Under the pieces are notes generated by a model. It did no database searches. It was not told where the DNA came from and was given only the letters and a program-made list of their open reading frames with translations. Both the position numbers and the translations under genes were made by a program. 17,473 nt of DNA from Prasinococcaceae sp. CCMP 1430 (taxonomy: Eukaryota; Prasinodermophyta; Palmophyllophyceae; Prasinococcales; Prasinococcaceae). This document shows, piece after piece, positions 7,601-14,857 of the stretch. Position 1 is the first letter of the stretch; every line of letters begins with the position of its first letter. The stretch spans positions 1 to 17,473 of the forward strand of contig RQSC01000918.1 of the NCBI GenBank assembly GCA_013416795.1. Reading direction: 5' to 3'.

Positions 7601-9303
7601 GAGCGGACGTCCAGCGTCAACAGCCGTGGGTTCGAGAGCACGTCGAGGACGCCGCCCACGCTTTGAAGGCCCGCGAGCGTGGCGTTCTCCAGGACGGCGT
7701 TTGACGTCACGCTGACGTTGGCTCCGACCGTCACGCAGCTCAGGGATAGGAGCGCCAATTCGCCATTTTCCGTTACGTTCAGCGGTCCACCGATGTCGAG
7801 CTGCGAAGTGCCTCCGCTGAGATCTTGGAGTGCGGAGTTTGAGCTCACCACGAACCCAACCGAACCACTGACGCTCGCAAGTGCTGGAAGTGCGAGCGCA
7901 GCCAGCGCGTCGCAATTGGTGACCACGAAGCTACCCCCAATATTCTGTAAACTGCCGGAAGACACGGCCTGCAGTTGCGCGTTCGATTCGAGGTTGAAGC
8001 TCTGTTGCACGCTACTGAGCTCGTCGATGTTTAGCTGCGGTAAGTTGGCGTTTTGCGTGAAGATCAGGTTCCCGTTTACGCTGGTCAGTGCCGCCAAGTC
8101 GATCTGCGCAAGTGCGGCGTTGTCAGAGCAGAGCAGATCCCCTGCGACGTTATTCAAGCTCCCCAGGTCTACTGACACCAGACCGGGATTATTCTCTAGC
8201 GTAATGCCATTCTCGACGCTGCCAAGCGCGCTGAGGTCGACCTCCCCAGCGCTGCCCCCCATCGAGGTAATTGTAAGGATGTTGTTGACGTCTTCAAGCT
8301 GAGGCATGTCCAGCATCGCAAGCGCGGGGTTGCCCGTGATGGTCATGTCGTTGCCAATTGTCTGGAGCTGGGAAGCAGAAAATGTCTCGAGAGCCAAGTT
8401 GTTCGCGACCACCAGGTCGCCTCCAATCTGTTGCAGTTGTGGCAGCTCTATCTGCGCGACGGTATCAGCACCGAGGAAGCTCGCACCGCTGTTGATAGTT
8501 TGCAGCGATCCCAGCTCCAGCTGAGAAAGGCTGGCGAGGTCTGAAATGGAGAGGCTGCCAGCACTGGTCAGCGCCGGCAGCGCAAACGTGACCAGATCGG
8601 CGTTATCTTGCACGTCGACGGTCAGACCGACAGAGGCGAGGGCATCAAATTCGAGCGAGGCAATCTGAGTGTTCTGCACTTGAAAGTTGCCGCCCACGCT
8701 CTCCAGCGCCGACGCAGACACTTCGCCGAGCCCATTGGTCAGGGAAAGTGCACCGCCCACGGTGGAAAGCTGCGGCAAGTCGAGCGTTGCCAGCGCTGCA
8801 TTGTTGTTGACTGTAAATGGGCCTCCGACGTTTGCGAGTGCAATCAGGCCGAGGTTTTGCAGGTCAGAATTGAAGGAGAACTCCAGCGTGTCGCCAACTG
8901 TCGTCAGCGCGTCGAAGCTCACAACCTGCAGTGGCGAGGTGGACTGGTCGTTGGACACGAGCGCACCGCCGACGCTCTCGAGTGTCGAAAAGTCGAGGAC
9001 GACCAAGCCGCCGTTGGTTGATCCGGAGATGGTGAAGTCTCCAGTCACCTGCGCGAGGAGCGCATTGCTGACGGTGCCGCCGTCGGTCTGACCTGCGCCG
9101 ATTCCACTAATGAGCACGCTCCCCTGCACTATCTCACAGCCTTCGTCCGCGAGCTCCTGGAGGGAGATGTCCTCCCCAACGCAAACGACCGGAGGAGGCG
9201 GCGGCGGCGGCGGCGACGCAGCGAGCGCCGGGCGCACTCGCGGCACGGCGGTGAGTATGGCGGCATAGCAGCACGCCCAGGCCACTGAGGCCAGCCCCGC
9301 CAT
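4639..9303 (-). CDS. Large secreted receptor-L-domain-like repeat protein with Pro/Ser/Thr-rich tail
   Basis: This is a single uninterrupted frame of 1554 residues starting at ATG 9303; the frame extends a little further upstream without another ATG. The first 30 residues (MAGLASVAWACCYAAILTAV...) look like a signal peptide, followed by a polyproline run and CVGEDISLQELADEGCEIVQG. Residues from about 40 to 1305 are about 50 imperfect repeats of roughly 23 residues, of the type L.SVGG.L.V.NN..L..L.L..L. This is the parallel beta-helix pattern of receptor L domains and fungal Ecm33/Sps2-like wall proteins. From about residue 1308 there is a polyproline run and a Pro/Ser/Thr/Ala stalk with tandem repeats. 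No C-terminal membrane anchor or GPI signal is visible, so it is probably released or wall-bound, likely O-glycosylated. NxT/NxS sites are frequent. The ligand is unknown; the family assignment is by pattern. Confidence 0.78.
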   Translation of the reverse strand: MAGLASVAWACCYAAILTAVPRVRPALAASPPPPPPPPVVCVGEDISLQELADEGCEIVQGSVLISGIGAGQTDGGTVSNALLAQVTGDFTISGSTNGGLVVLDFSTLESVGGALVSNDQSTSPLQVVSFDALTTVGDTLEFSFNSDLQNLGLIALANVGGPFTVNNNAALATLDLPQLSTVGGALSLTNGLGEVSASALESVGGNFQVQNTQIASLEFDALASVGLTVDVQDNADLVTFALPALTSAGSLSISDLASLSQLELGSLQTINSGASFLGADTVAQIELPQLQQIGGDLVVANNLALETFSASQLQTIGNDMTITGNPALAMLDMPQLEDVNNILTITSMGGSAGEVDLSALGSVENGITLENNPGLVSVDLGSLNNVAGDLLCSDNAALAQIDLAALTSVNGNLIFTQNANLPQLNIDELSSVQQSFNLESNAQLQAVSSGSLQNIGGSFVVTNCDALAALALPALASVSGSVGFVVSSNSALQDLSGGTSQLDIGGPLNVTENGELALLSLSCVTVGANVSVTSNAVLENATLAGLQSVGGVLDVLSNPRLLTLDVRSLASVGGSIRVEGNGADAADDSAATPGSCTVGASSGADVGGAVSVESNEAFAELRLGIGTTEGAVEVLRNTGVSDGVFVSGVQAVGGSFDVLDNAIALLEVSLPVGGSQTRTIDGNVSVQNNTLMERATFEAAPFAVGGYVAVSNNPAATLLSLSCVTVGANVSVTSNAVLENATLAGLQSVGGVLDVLSNPRLLTLDVRSLASVGGSIRVEGNGADAADDSAATPGSCTVGASSGADVGGAVSVESNEAFAELRLGIRTTADDFIVQDNDKLGDGTYVTGLRLVMGMLIVQRNVAMGLLEVSLPAVSMNGNEQPANITGNVTIFLNAAMVSASFGNNDNPSTLVIGGAVSVTDNVLLDTLLMATLTHVGAVGVLCERNALAVLRMDRLSRVVGPEGVLVRNNTIVPSQNNTAATAGDAVIGRSLETDFDVVVEESHRFRTAFLSVAFVAGSVRVQNNGDLSGGCAVVSVVNITGNLTIRDNNWLERVQALQTPLAVVLVRGVGVDRDDQAISDPIGEIGGHVNVSNNTVVASFSMAGIVAVGQEFAVIDNESLQNVTARSLSTVGAYVWVQFNPVLDTLLMGDLLDAGRDVNVTENGDGSSGRPLRAAGVVDFGQLDTVGLDVEGEGFDLVRSDSFETLDIAKIRLCGIGGGSDFRVVQNMQLAGTLYVEAFERSDTILVHQNPVLEHMLIQGANLSLPLVDSVRVTENAELLDIAVIGLENVAGEYYVNDNSLLEEALFQMWRPPPPPPPPMPTASPSEAPTSISTPAPAEAPTVFPPVFPPVLPPVRPPVLPPTGAPTNSPTAVPTTAAPVLSPASMPTGAPTSAPSTSPSASSASPQASPTTSPTGVSVSPSATMSPTGSPTSAPSTSPSASSGSPQASPTSSPTGVSVSPSATMSPTGSPTSAPAEPPGVVPTEPPTSSPAAPVPVPAPGPIPAPEGPLTPSPAAQPTEASPTSAPAEPPGVVPTEPPTSSPAAPEPAPGEP
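4667..4892 (-). repeat. 52-residue repeat at the C-terminus of the L-domain protein
   Basis: A near-identical stretch of about 70 bp occurs at 4667-4736 and 4823-4892, offset by 156 bp. It encodes PTSAPAEPPGVVPTEPPTSSPAAP in two nearly identical copies. The segment between them is rich in Pro and Ala. Confidence 0.85.
4891..5130 (-). repeat. 120-bp tandem repeat in the Pro/Ser/Thr stalk
   Basis: Two adjacent copies, 4891-5010 and 5011-5130, differ at only about seven positions. They encode a 40-residue unit containing SPTGSPTSAPSTSPSASS and GVSVSPSATM. Part of a third, more diverged unit follows at higher coordinates. The period preserves the frame. Confidence 0.9.
6833..7154 (-). repeat. 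322-bp exact direct repeat, copy 2
   Basis: By eye it is identical base for base to 7433-7754, exactly 600 bp (200 codons) away in the same gene and frame. It encodes 107 residues, from LSLSCVTVGANVSV to NEAFAELRLGI. The flanking DNA diverges sharply at both ends. Confidence 0.95.
7433..7754 (-). repeat. 322-bp exact direct repeat, copy 1
   Basis: This is the partner of 6833-7154, and I see no differences, synonymous or otherwise. The intervening 278 bp (7155-7432) is homologous at protein level, but clearly diverged, to the block just downstream in the gene (below 6833). Both copies therefore sit inside an older 200-residue duplication. Confidence 0.95.
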
Positions 9304-9956
9304 GTGGTCGCCCTTCTCGACCACCCAAACTCTTTCCTCTTTGCGATACGCTCGCGCCACGCGAGGCGCGCGCGCGCGGATTGGCAGCCCGGCAGCCGCG
9401 CTCGCGCAGGGCTGCGGCCGTCGTTCGAACCCCTCCCTGAAGGCGCCTCACGCCCCCCCACCCACCCCCATTCGCCGCCCTGCTGGCTCCGCCACCCGCA
9501 TCCCCACATCGCCGCCACCCACCGGCGCCGCGCTGCCCAGCACCGGAGGCCGCGACGGTTGACGCGCGGACCTGCGCAGATATCGTGTTGGCGGGACCGC
9601 CGCCGCCCACCGCCGCGATACCATGATTGCGTCCAGTCTCATTCACGGAAAATTCTCTCGAAATGACGTGCGGATTCCACAGCAGCTATTGTAGCATTTG
9701 GTTTGATGTCTTTGACGGCCAGGTTTGATTGAGATTCACTCGATTTGATGTTGGCGCGGATTGCCGCGGAAGCGCTGGCAGCGCGCGCGGGCGCTCGCAC
9801 CGGGGGGCGGCGAGGAGGGGCGGGCGGCACACTGGGCGCGGCGCGCGCAGAGGCGGCACGGCCCCAGCCGGCGGACGGCCGGCGCGGGGTGGCGTGAGGC
9901 GGGCCAGGGGGCTCGCGGGGTAGCCGCACGAGGCGCCGCGCGCGGTGCGCTTCAGC
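9304..9956. promoter_or_regulatory. Divergent promoter region between the L-domain and OSCA genes
   Basis: This 653-bp region separates two genes transcribed away from each other. Positions 9440-9530 are C-rich. Positions 9621-9760 are distinctly AT-richer and contain the 20-nt element shared with the 5' flank at 83-102 (here 9651-9670), TGACGTG at 9664-9670, TTTGACG at 9711-9717 and TCGATTTGA at 9740-9748. The last 190 bp before the OSCA ATG are very GC-rich and probably 5' UTR. I see no TATA box and no convincing small gene. Confidence 0.5.
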
Positions 9957-12900
9957 ATGGCCGCGCCGCCCCCGCCGCCCCCGCCTGAGCTCACGGATGA
10001 CAAGTACTTCGTGGGCACTGCGGCGTTCGTCCAGAATCTTTGGGTGAGCGCTGTCTTGGGCGCGTCGTGGCTGGTGCTCTTCGAGCTCCTGCGCCGCTGG
10101 GGTCCCAGCTGGCGCGTCTACCTATGCAACACGCTAGAGTCCCAGCGCTCGTATCTCGTGGAGCGCGCGCCGAAGCCCTGCCCGCGCGCCCCCTTCGCGT
10201 GGCTGCCCTCAGCGCTGGCCATGACGCACGCTGAGCTGAGGGCGACGATGGGGCTGGACGAGTACCTCTTCCTGCGCTTCGTGCGAATGGGCTTCAAGTG
10301 GCTGTCGCTGGCGGCCGCGCTCTCTTTGGCCATCATCTTGCCGATCAACGCCACCGCGGGCGACTCGTCGAGCTCGAGCAACCTGGACCCCAAACTGGTC
10401 TCGGGCATCAATTCCCTCACGATGGCTAAAATCGAGAATGGCTCGAGCCGACTCTGGGCGCACCTGGTAGTGTACGTGGCCTGCTCGGCGTGGCTAATGG
10501 CGCTGCTATGGGGACTGTGGGCCGAGTTTGAAGTATATTCTGGGGAGTGGTTCGCCTCGGACATCTCAGCGGCCGAGCAGCACGCGGTGCTAGTGACGAA
10601 TGTGCCGCTTCGCCCCGCCCAGCCACGCTCGTCGAACCCGCTCGTGCGACGACCCACCGTCGAAGGCGCGCTGAAGTTCGCGCGCCGACGGCTGGGCCAC
10701 GCGCTGCGGGGCACCGCATCGTGGCTGGACCAGCAAGGCCTCGACCGCAGCGAGGCTCACGCGCTACCCGAGTCGCTGGACCGCGAGGCGACCGATTTCA
10801 ACACCGAGTTGCCGGAGGGTGACACTCAAGATGCATGTGGGCGCGAGAGCACGGATGCCTGCACTTCGACTGAGTCCGCCTCCACGAGCGCCAACCGGGG
10901 CTTGGCAAAAGGCGCGGCGGCCGAGCACGCCAGGATCGACGCGAGCGGCGAAGGCCTCAACATCAGCACCGTTGCCACTGGCGGTGCGGGCGGGGCACTG
11001 GAACCGCACGGGTCCGCGCTTCGGTCAGTGCCTCGGCCGATGGCGAGCGCGGAAGACAAGGGCGAGGGCGTTTCTTCGGGGTCAGAGGAGGACGCAGCGT
11101 CGCAGGGGTGCTGCGGCGAGATCGCCTCCGCCGTTCGCGTGGTATGGGACGGGACAGGGAACGTTGTTCGCTGGGCAGCGCTGGGTGTGTTGACGGGCCT
11201 TGCCAGCGTCTTGACCTTGGTCGCCTTTTCTGCAGTCTGGTGCTACCGCATGATCTGGGCTGCGACCTTCGAGTGCTTGCCTTTCGACGCGCTCCCCATG
11301 AAGTTCAACGTGGGCGACAACGCAAATGTCAGGCGAATGCAGGCAAAAGCAGGCCTCGTCAGGGGGACATCGGACACGTATGCGACTGTGTCAGCGCGCG
11401 TGCACGGCCTCTTCAGCACCCTCTTCCCTGGCGACTACGTGGCCTGCTGGCTCGTACCCGATACGCGGCGGCTAGATGAGCTATCAACGAAGCGAACGAA
11501 TGCGTTGCGCACGCTCGCCTCGGCGCAGCACGCGCTGCTGAAGGGAGGCCGCGCCCTGAGGCGCACCGACGCGCCGCCTGCTGCGCTCGGCGTGGCCGCG
11601 AGGGGCGTGGCGCCCGCGGACCTTGGCTTTCCCGATTGCTCGCACAGGTCATCGGATGAACCCACCGATGCTCACATCGACGTCGAGCTCGGTGCAATGC
11701 GCAAGACCAGTAGTGCCGTGCCCGCCGAACCCACGGCGGCTCCCGCCGCAGAGCCACCGCCTGATACTACCAAAGTCTTGGGTGGTCGCGGGCGCTCTGA
11801 CGACAGCAAGGCGGCGCGTTCCTCCTCGGCGGAATGCTGCCACCGTTGCGGGTGCGACTGCCTAGTGCTGTGCTGCTCGTGCGTGTGCTGTTGCCAAGAC
11901 ATCAGTGGCGCGCGGCGGCGGCAAGTGCGACAGCTGCTGCAGCGCGTCCACGCGATCGACGAGGCCATCGAACGCGAGTACGCGGCAGTGCTCAAGCGCG
12001 AGCCCACCTCGAGCGCCGTAGTCATCTTCAACAATCGCCGCGCCGCCGCCACGGCGTCTGCGATGCTTCTGGCGCAGGGTCCGGCGTGGCGCGCGGCGCC
12101 ATGCCCGGGAGCGACTGACCTGCAGTGGAAGAACCTGATCATCGACGAGGAGACGCGCTTCCTGCGCTCGGGACGCGCGGCGTTGTGGGCCGCCGCGTTG
12201 ATCCTCGTCTTCACCATCCCTGTGAGCGCATTGCAGAACGTGCTCAACTGCGACAACCTCAGCTGGATGTGCAATTGGGGGGAGTTCTTCGCCAACTTTG
12301 TCAACGGAACGTTGCAAGGCATGATCCAGAGCATCTTCCTCATTCTGGGCCACATGGCTTCGCTGCTCGCTGCGCGCTTTTCTGGCGATGCCAGCCTGGC
12401 GCAGCAATACCGCCGCGCATCGTGGACGTACTTCGCCCTCATCCTGATAAACCTGTGGCTGGTGATACTTGTGACGCGCGTTGGAAACATCTGGAACGTG
12501 GGGCAGTGGTTCAGCGATCTTGGGAACGTGTGGGAGAGCCTAGGATTGCTCATTCCGATCACGAGCACGTACTTCCTCAACTACGTCGTCTTCCGCACGT
12601 TCTCGGCGCTGGCCATGGAGATGATTTCGCTGCCCCTCCTCATCCAGTACTGGTGGCGCATGGGCATCGCGCGCGTGCGCGACGGCGTCACCACGATAGC
12701 CGAGTGCGAGCACCAGGCTGGGCCGATTCCCTTCCCCTTCCATCGCCTGGTGGCGCAAGTGAGCTTCGTATTCGCTTTGGCTTGCATCTATCTGGTCATC
12801 GCGCCAGTGACGGCGGGCTTCTGCTGGCTCTTCTTTCTCATTCTCACGCCAGTGCTGCGCTTCAACATGGTCTACAAATATCACCAGACCTTCGCGTCTG

Positions 12901-13397
12901 GTGGCAGGATATGGCCCATGATATTCTCCCAATGCATGGTTGGCCTCATCGTCGCGCAGATCACGCTCACGGGCGTCTTCTTCGTGAAGCAGGCGTGGGT
13001 GGTCGGCGGCTTCTCGTGTGCGCTGGTGGTGGTGACCATCGTCTGGTGGGTCGTCGCGCACGAGCGCTTCGGCAAGACCACGCGCAGCCTGCCGCTGCGC
13101 CTCAATGCGGAGCAGGTGAAGGGGGTCCCCCAGCGGGCGAGATGGTCGGGATTGGACGAGCAGCGCGCGCTGCGCTCGGTCGATGGCGCGCGGTTGGAGC
13201 TCGCCGACCACTTCGCGCCGCCGCGGCTCGCCCAGGCGATCGGCGGGGACAGGCCGGGCCTGCTCGCCGGCCCGGCGAGCCACGCCCCCTCGTCTGCGCG
13301 CGCGTCGACCGAGCTCGTGCGCGCCAGGCTCGCCCAAGCCGGCATCTACCGCGAACGCACGCCCAAGGAGCGCCGCGCGGCCGCCGCGCGGGGGTAA
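9957..13397 (+). CDS. OSCA/TMEM63/CSC1-type mechanosensitive cation channel
   Basis: A single-exon frame of 1146 residues starts at ATG 9957. Family members are osmosensitive or stretch-activated, Ca2+-permeable channels of plasma and internal membranes. The N-terminal module has hydrophobic segments near residues 29-47, 115-133 and 170-192. The cytosolic region spans about 193-735 and ends with the typical SSAVVIFNNRRAAATASAMLL and LQWKNLIIDEETRFLRS. The channel core (about 740-1045) holds the multi-pass block, including IPVSALQNVL, NWGEFFANFVNGTLQGMIQS, IPITSTYFLNYVVFRTFSALAMEM, RFNMVYKYHQTFASGG and MIFSQCMVGLIVAQITLTGVFFVKQ. The cytosolic region is far longer than the roughly 160-200 residues usual in plants, with a hydrophobic segment at 406-428 and a Cys cluster at 627-646. 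The C-terminal tail (about 1050-1146) is basic and Ala-rich. Confidence 0.92.
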   Translation: MAAPPPPPPPELTDDKYFVGTAAFVQNLWVSAVLGASWLVLFELLRRWGPSWRVYLCNTLESQRSYLVERAPKPCPRAPFAWLPSALAMTHAELRATMGLDEYLFLRFVRMGFKWLSLAAALSLAIILPINATAGDSSSSSNLDPKLVSGINSLTMAKIENGSSRLWAHLVVYVACSAWLMALLWGLWAEFEVYSGEWFASDISAAEQHAVLVTNVPLRPAQPRSSNPLVRRPTVEGALKFARRRLGHALRGTASWLDQQGLDRSEAHALPESLDREATDFNTELPEGDTQDACGRESTDACTSTESASTSANRGLAKGAAAEHARIDASGEGLNISTVATGGAGGALEPHGSALRSVPRPMASAEDKGEGVSSGSEEDAASQGCCGEIASAVRVVWDGTGNVVRWAALGVLTGLASVLTLVAFSAVWCYRMIWAATFECLPFDALPMKFNVGDNANVRRMQAKAGLVRGTSDTYATVSARVHGLFSTLFPGDYVACWLVPDTRRLDELSTKRTNALRTLASAQHALLKGGRALRRTDAPPAALGVAARGVAPADLGFPDCSHRSSDEPTDAHIDVELGAMRKTSSAVPAEPTAAPAAEPPPDTTKVLGGRGRSDDSKAARSSSAECCHRCGCDCLVLCCSCVCCCQDISGARRRQVRQLLQRVHAIDEAIEREYAAVLKREPTSSAVVIFNNRRAAATASAMLLAQGPAWRAAPCPGATDLQWKNLIIDEETRFLRSGRAALWAAALILVFTIPVSALQNVLNCDNLSWMCNWGEFFANFVNGTLQGMIQSIFLILGHMASLLAARFSGDASLAQQYRRASWTYFALILINLWLVILVTRVGNIWNVGQWFSDLGNVWESLGLLIPITSTYFLNYVVFRTFSALAMEMISLPLLIQYWWRMGIARVRDGVTTIAECEHQAGPIPFPFHRLVAQVSFVFALACIYLVIAPVTAGFCWLFFLILTPVLRFNMVYKYHQTFASGGRIWPMIFSQCMVGLIVAQITLTGVFFVKQAWVVGGFSCALVVVTIVWWVVAHERFGKTTRSLPLRLNAEQVKGVPQRARWSGLDEQRALRSVDGARLELADHFAPPRLAQAIGGDRPGLLAGPASHAPSSARASTELVRARLAQAGIYRERTPKERRAAAARG
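11835..11894 (+). other. Cysteine cluster in the OSCA cytosolic region
   Basis: Eleven of twenty residues (CCHRCGCDCLVLCCSCVCCC) are cysteine. The spacing does not match a zinc finger that I know. In a membrane-protein loop, such clusters are commonly S-acylated, which would pin the loop to the bilayer; that role is inference. Confidence 0.85.
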
Positions 13398-13527
13398 GAC
13401 TGATCAATGCGTTCGTGGAGGGCCCGGCCTACTCGCGCGGAGCAGCACACCACCACCAGACTCTCTGTTGCGCCCACTGAATGCACAAATGCATTTTTGA
13501 CCTCGTTTCCGGACCACAGTGAAAGTG
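13398..13527. other. Spacer between the OSCA and Vma12-like genes
   Basis: Only 130 bp separate the OSCA stop codon from the first ATG of the next gene on the same strand. Positions 13480-13530 are slightly AT-rich (GAATGCACAAATGCATTTTT), and ATGCACAAATGCAT is a partial inverted repeat. It must hold the OSCA 3' end and the next promoter. I see no shared element with the other upstream regions. Confidence 0.4.
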
Positions 13528-14674
13528 ATGGTGCGCTTCTTCGGCGCGGAGCAGAGGCGTTGTGCGGACGCGCCACCCCCCCCACACCTCGCGAGCGCCG
13601 CCGCGCGCGCGGCGGGCGCGGGCGCGATGGAATGCCTCGTGGAGGCGACGCCGGCGGTGAGGGAGGCGCTCCGCCGCGCGACCGAAGCCGCTGGCGGCCA
13701 GTGGGAGGTCCGTCGCCGCAGCGAGCGCCGCGACAACGGTGCCACGCGCCTCGTCACCGCAGAAGCAGCCGGGCGTGCGATGGCGGCGATGGGCCCCCCG
13801 CTCCCACCCCCGCACCTCCCAGTCCACCCACTCCCACCAACCCTTTGCTGCGTGCGCATCCGAGCGCTGACGCGCCGCGGCGAGGGCAGTCGCAGGTGCA
13901 GGCGCAGGCAGACGGCCGCGATTTCGTGCGCGCGGGGGCGCTCGCGGAGGCGTGCGCTGCGCTGCGCGCGGCGGGCGACGACGGCGCGTACCTGCACGTG
14001 GTCGCCCGCGGCGCAGACGTGCACGTGCCGCAGGCGGACGCCGACATCGCGTCGGCGAAGGCCCGAGCGCAGGCGGCGCCGAGCATGTCCGAAGAGCGAA
14101 GGTCAGGCACGCGCGGTTGCGCGCGCGCGGCAGCGGCTGCACACGGCACCGCCGGTCTCTTTCTGACGCCGCTCGCGATCCCTGCGCGCCTCCCGTCGCT
14201 TTCGCTCGCAGACGCGCGCTGTTGGACGCCGACGAGCAGCGGCAGTACGATGCGATGGTTTCGGACGTGACCAGTGCGCACGCGGGGTACGTTCGACGCG
14301 AATGGCGCACCAGCTCGCCGCCAGCGCGGGCTGCGCTTGCGCGCACCCCTCACACTCGCGCCGCGCTGACTCGAAGAACTTCCTGTCGCAGCTACCTCAC
14401 GAGCGAGCCTGATGGCGATGGGCACGACGCCGGGGGTTATCGCACCGCGCTCGCACTCGGGACCAACATGGTCGCCGTACTGGGCACGCTGGCCGCATTT
14501 GGCGGCGCGTGCGCGCCTCATGTCATTGGCGAGGAGCTGATGCCGCGAGGCGCCGCGCAGGCGGTGGGTGCCGCTGGGGGCATCGTGCTGGGCCTGCTAG
14601 TAGAGACGCTCCTCTTCGTTGTCAGGGAGACGCGCATCGAGAGGGAGGGTGCAGACGCGTCGAAAGCGTCATGA
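13528..14674 (+). CDS. Vma12/TMEM199-like V-ATPase assembly factor, four exons
   Basis: Exons are modelled at 13528-13774, 13912-14101, 14212-14286 and 14392-14674, giving 264 residues (231 if the ATG at 13627 is used), close to the usual 200-230. Vma12 proteins sit in the ER membrane and help assemble the V0 sector of the vacuolar proton pump. The N-terminal half is predicted cytosolic: an Ala-rich helical part, then ADADIASAKARAQAAPSMSEE and ALLDADEQRQYDAMVSDV, which resembles the family's stretch before the membrane. Two hydrophobic helices follow, ALALGTNMVAVLGTLAAFGG and AVGAAGGIVLGLLVETLLFV, separated by a short loop, with a basic/acidic tail. The topology and the E-x-L-x-x-V pattern of the last helix fit Vma12. 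Assignment rests on topology and weak motifs, so another two-helix ER protein is possible. Confidence 0.58.
13775..13911 (+). other. Intron 1 of the Vma12-like gene
   Basis: The donor is GTGCGA (phase 1). A long C-rich tract spans 13795-13850, CTGAC lies at 13867-13871 and the acceptor is GCAG ending at 13911. Several CAGs between 13889 and 13911 compete; the last is the only one in phase with this donor and gives ...EAAG-H-GRDFVRAG. This is the least certain intron of the set. Confidence 0.55.
14102..14211 (+). other. Intron 2 of the Vma12-like gene
   Basis: The donor is GTCAGG in phase 2, with CTGAC at 14163-14167 and acceptor CAG ending at 14211. Joining gives ...MSEERRRALLDADEQ in a continuous frame. 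The first 40 bases contain an alternating CG tract. Confidence 0.75.
14287..14391 (+). other. Intron 3 of the Vma12-like gene
   Basis: The donor is GTACGT in phase 2, with CTGAC at 14366-14370 and acceptor CAG ending at 14391. It is exactly 105 bp, so retention keeps the frame open and adds 35 residues; both isoforms are possible. Splicing gives SAHAG-YLTSEPDG. Confidence 0.7.
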
Positions 14675-14857
14675 GACTGGCCAGTGAGGCACGCCTCCGG
14701 GGAAGTTGTAAACTGTTGTATGTCATGAGGAAAGCGTGCGTGTGCGCGCGTGCGCCTCCGTCACGAGTCCCCGCTAGCTAGCTAGAGTGCCACCGTGGGG
14801 AATCACTCGCAAATATTAGTGCACATATGGCCCCGCGCGCGCGTGCGAGGCGAGTGC
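14675..14857. other. Convergent 3'-3' spacer with (CTAG)3 palindrome
   Basis: This stretch lies between the Vma12-like stop and the stop of the minus-strand gene. CTAGCTAGCTAG at 14774-14785 is a perfect 12-bp palindrome that places stop codons on both strands. TGTAA at 14707-14711 resembles the green-algal polyadenylation word, but the other genes here lack it. No gene is visible. Confidence 0.5.

Noticed and set aside
5654-7666. Long plus-strand open frames opposite the L-domain repeats
   Set aside because: They are Ser/Thr/Pro-rich reverse reads of the repeats, carry the same 322-bp duplication and lack any domain.
11692-11806. Intron inside the OSCA insertion (GTGCAA donor, CTGAC at 11797-11801, CAG acceptor)
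   Set aside because: Every donor tried with this acceptor leaves a length that is not a multiple of three and breaks a frame that is otherwise open across the whole gene.
12112-12124. CTGAC...CAG just before the OSCA motif DLQWKNL
   Set aside because: The motif is contiguous in family members, so removing sequence here would destroy it; chance occurrence in coding DNA.
14707-14711. TGTAA as a green-algal polyadenylation signal
   Set aside because: It is found after only one of the six genes, so it does not support a lineage call.
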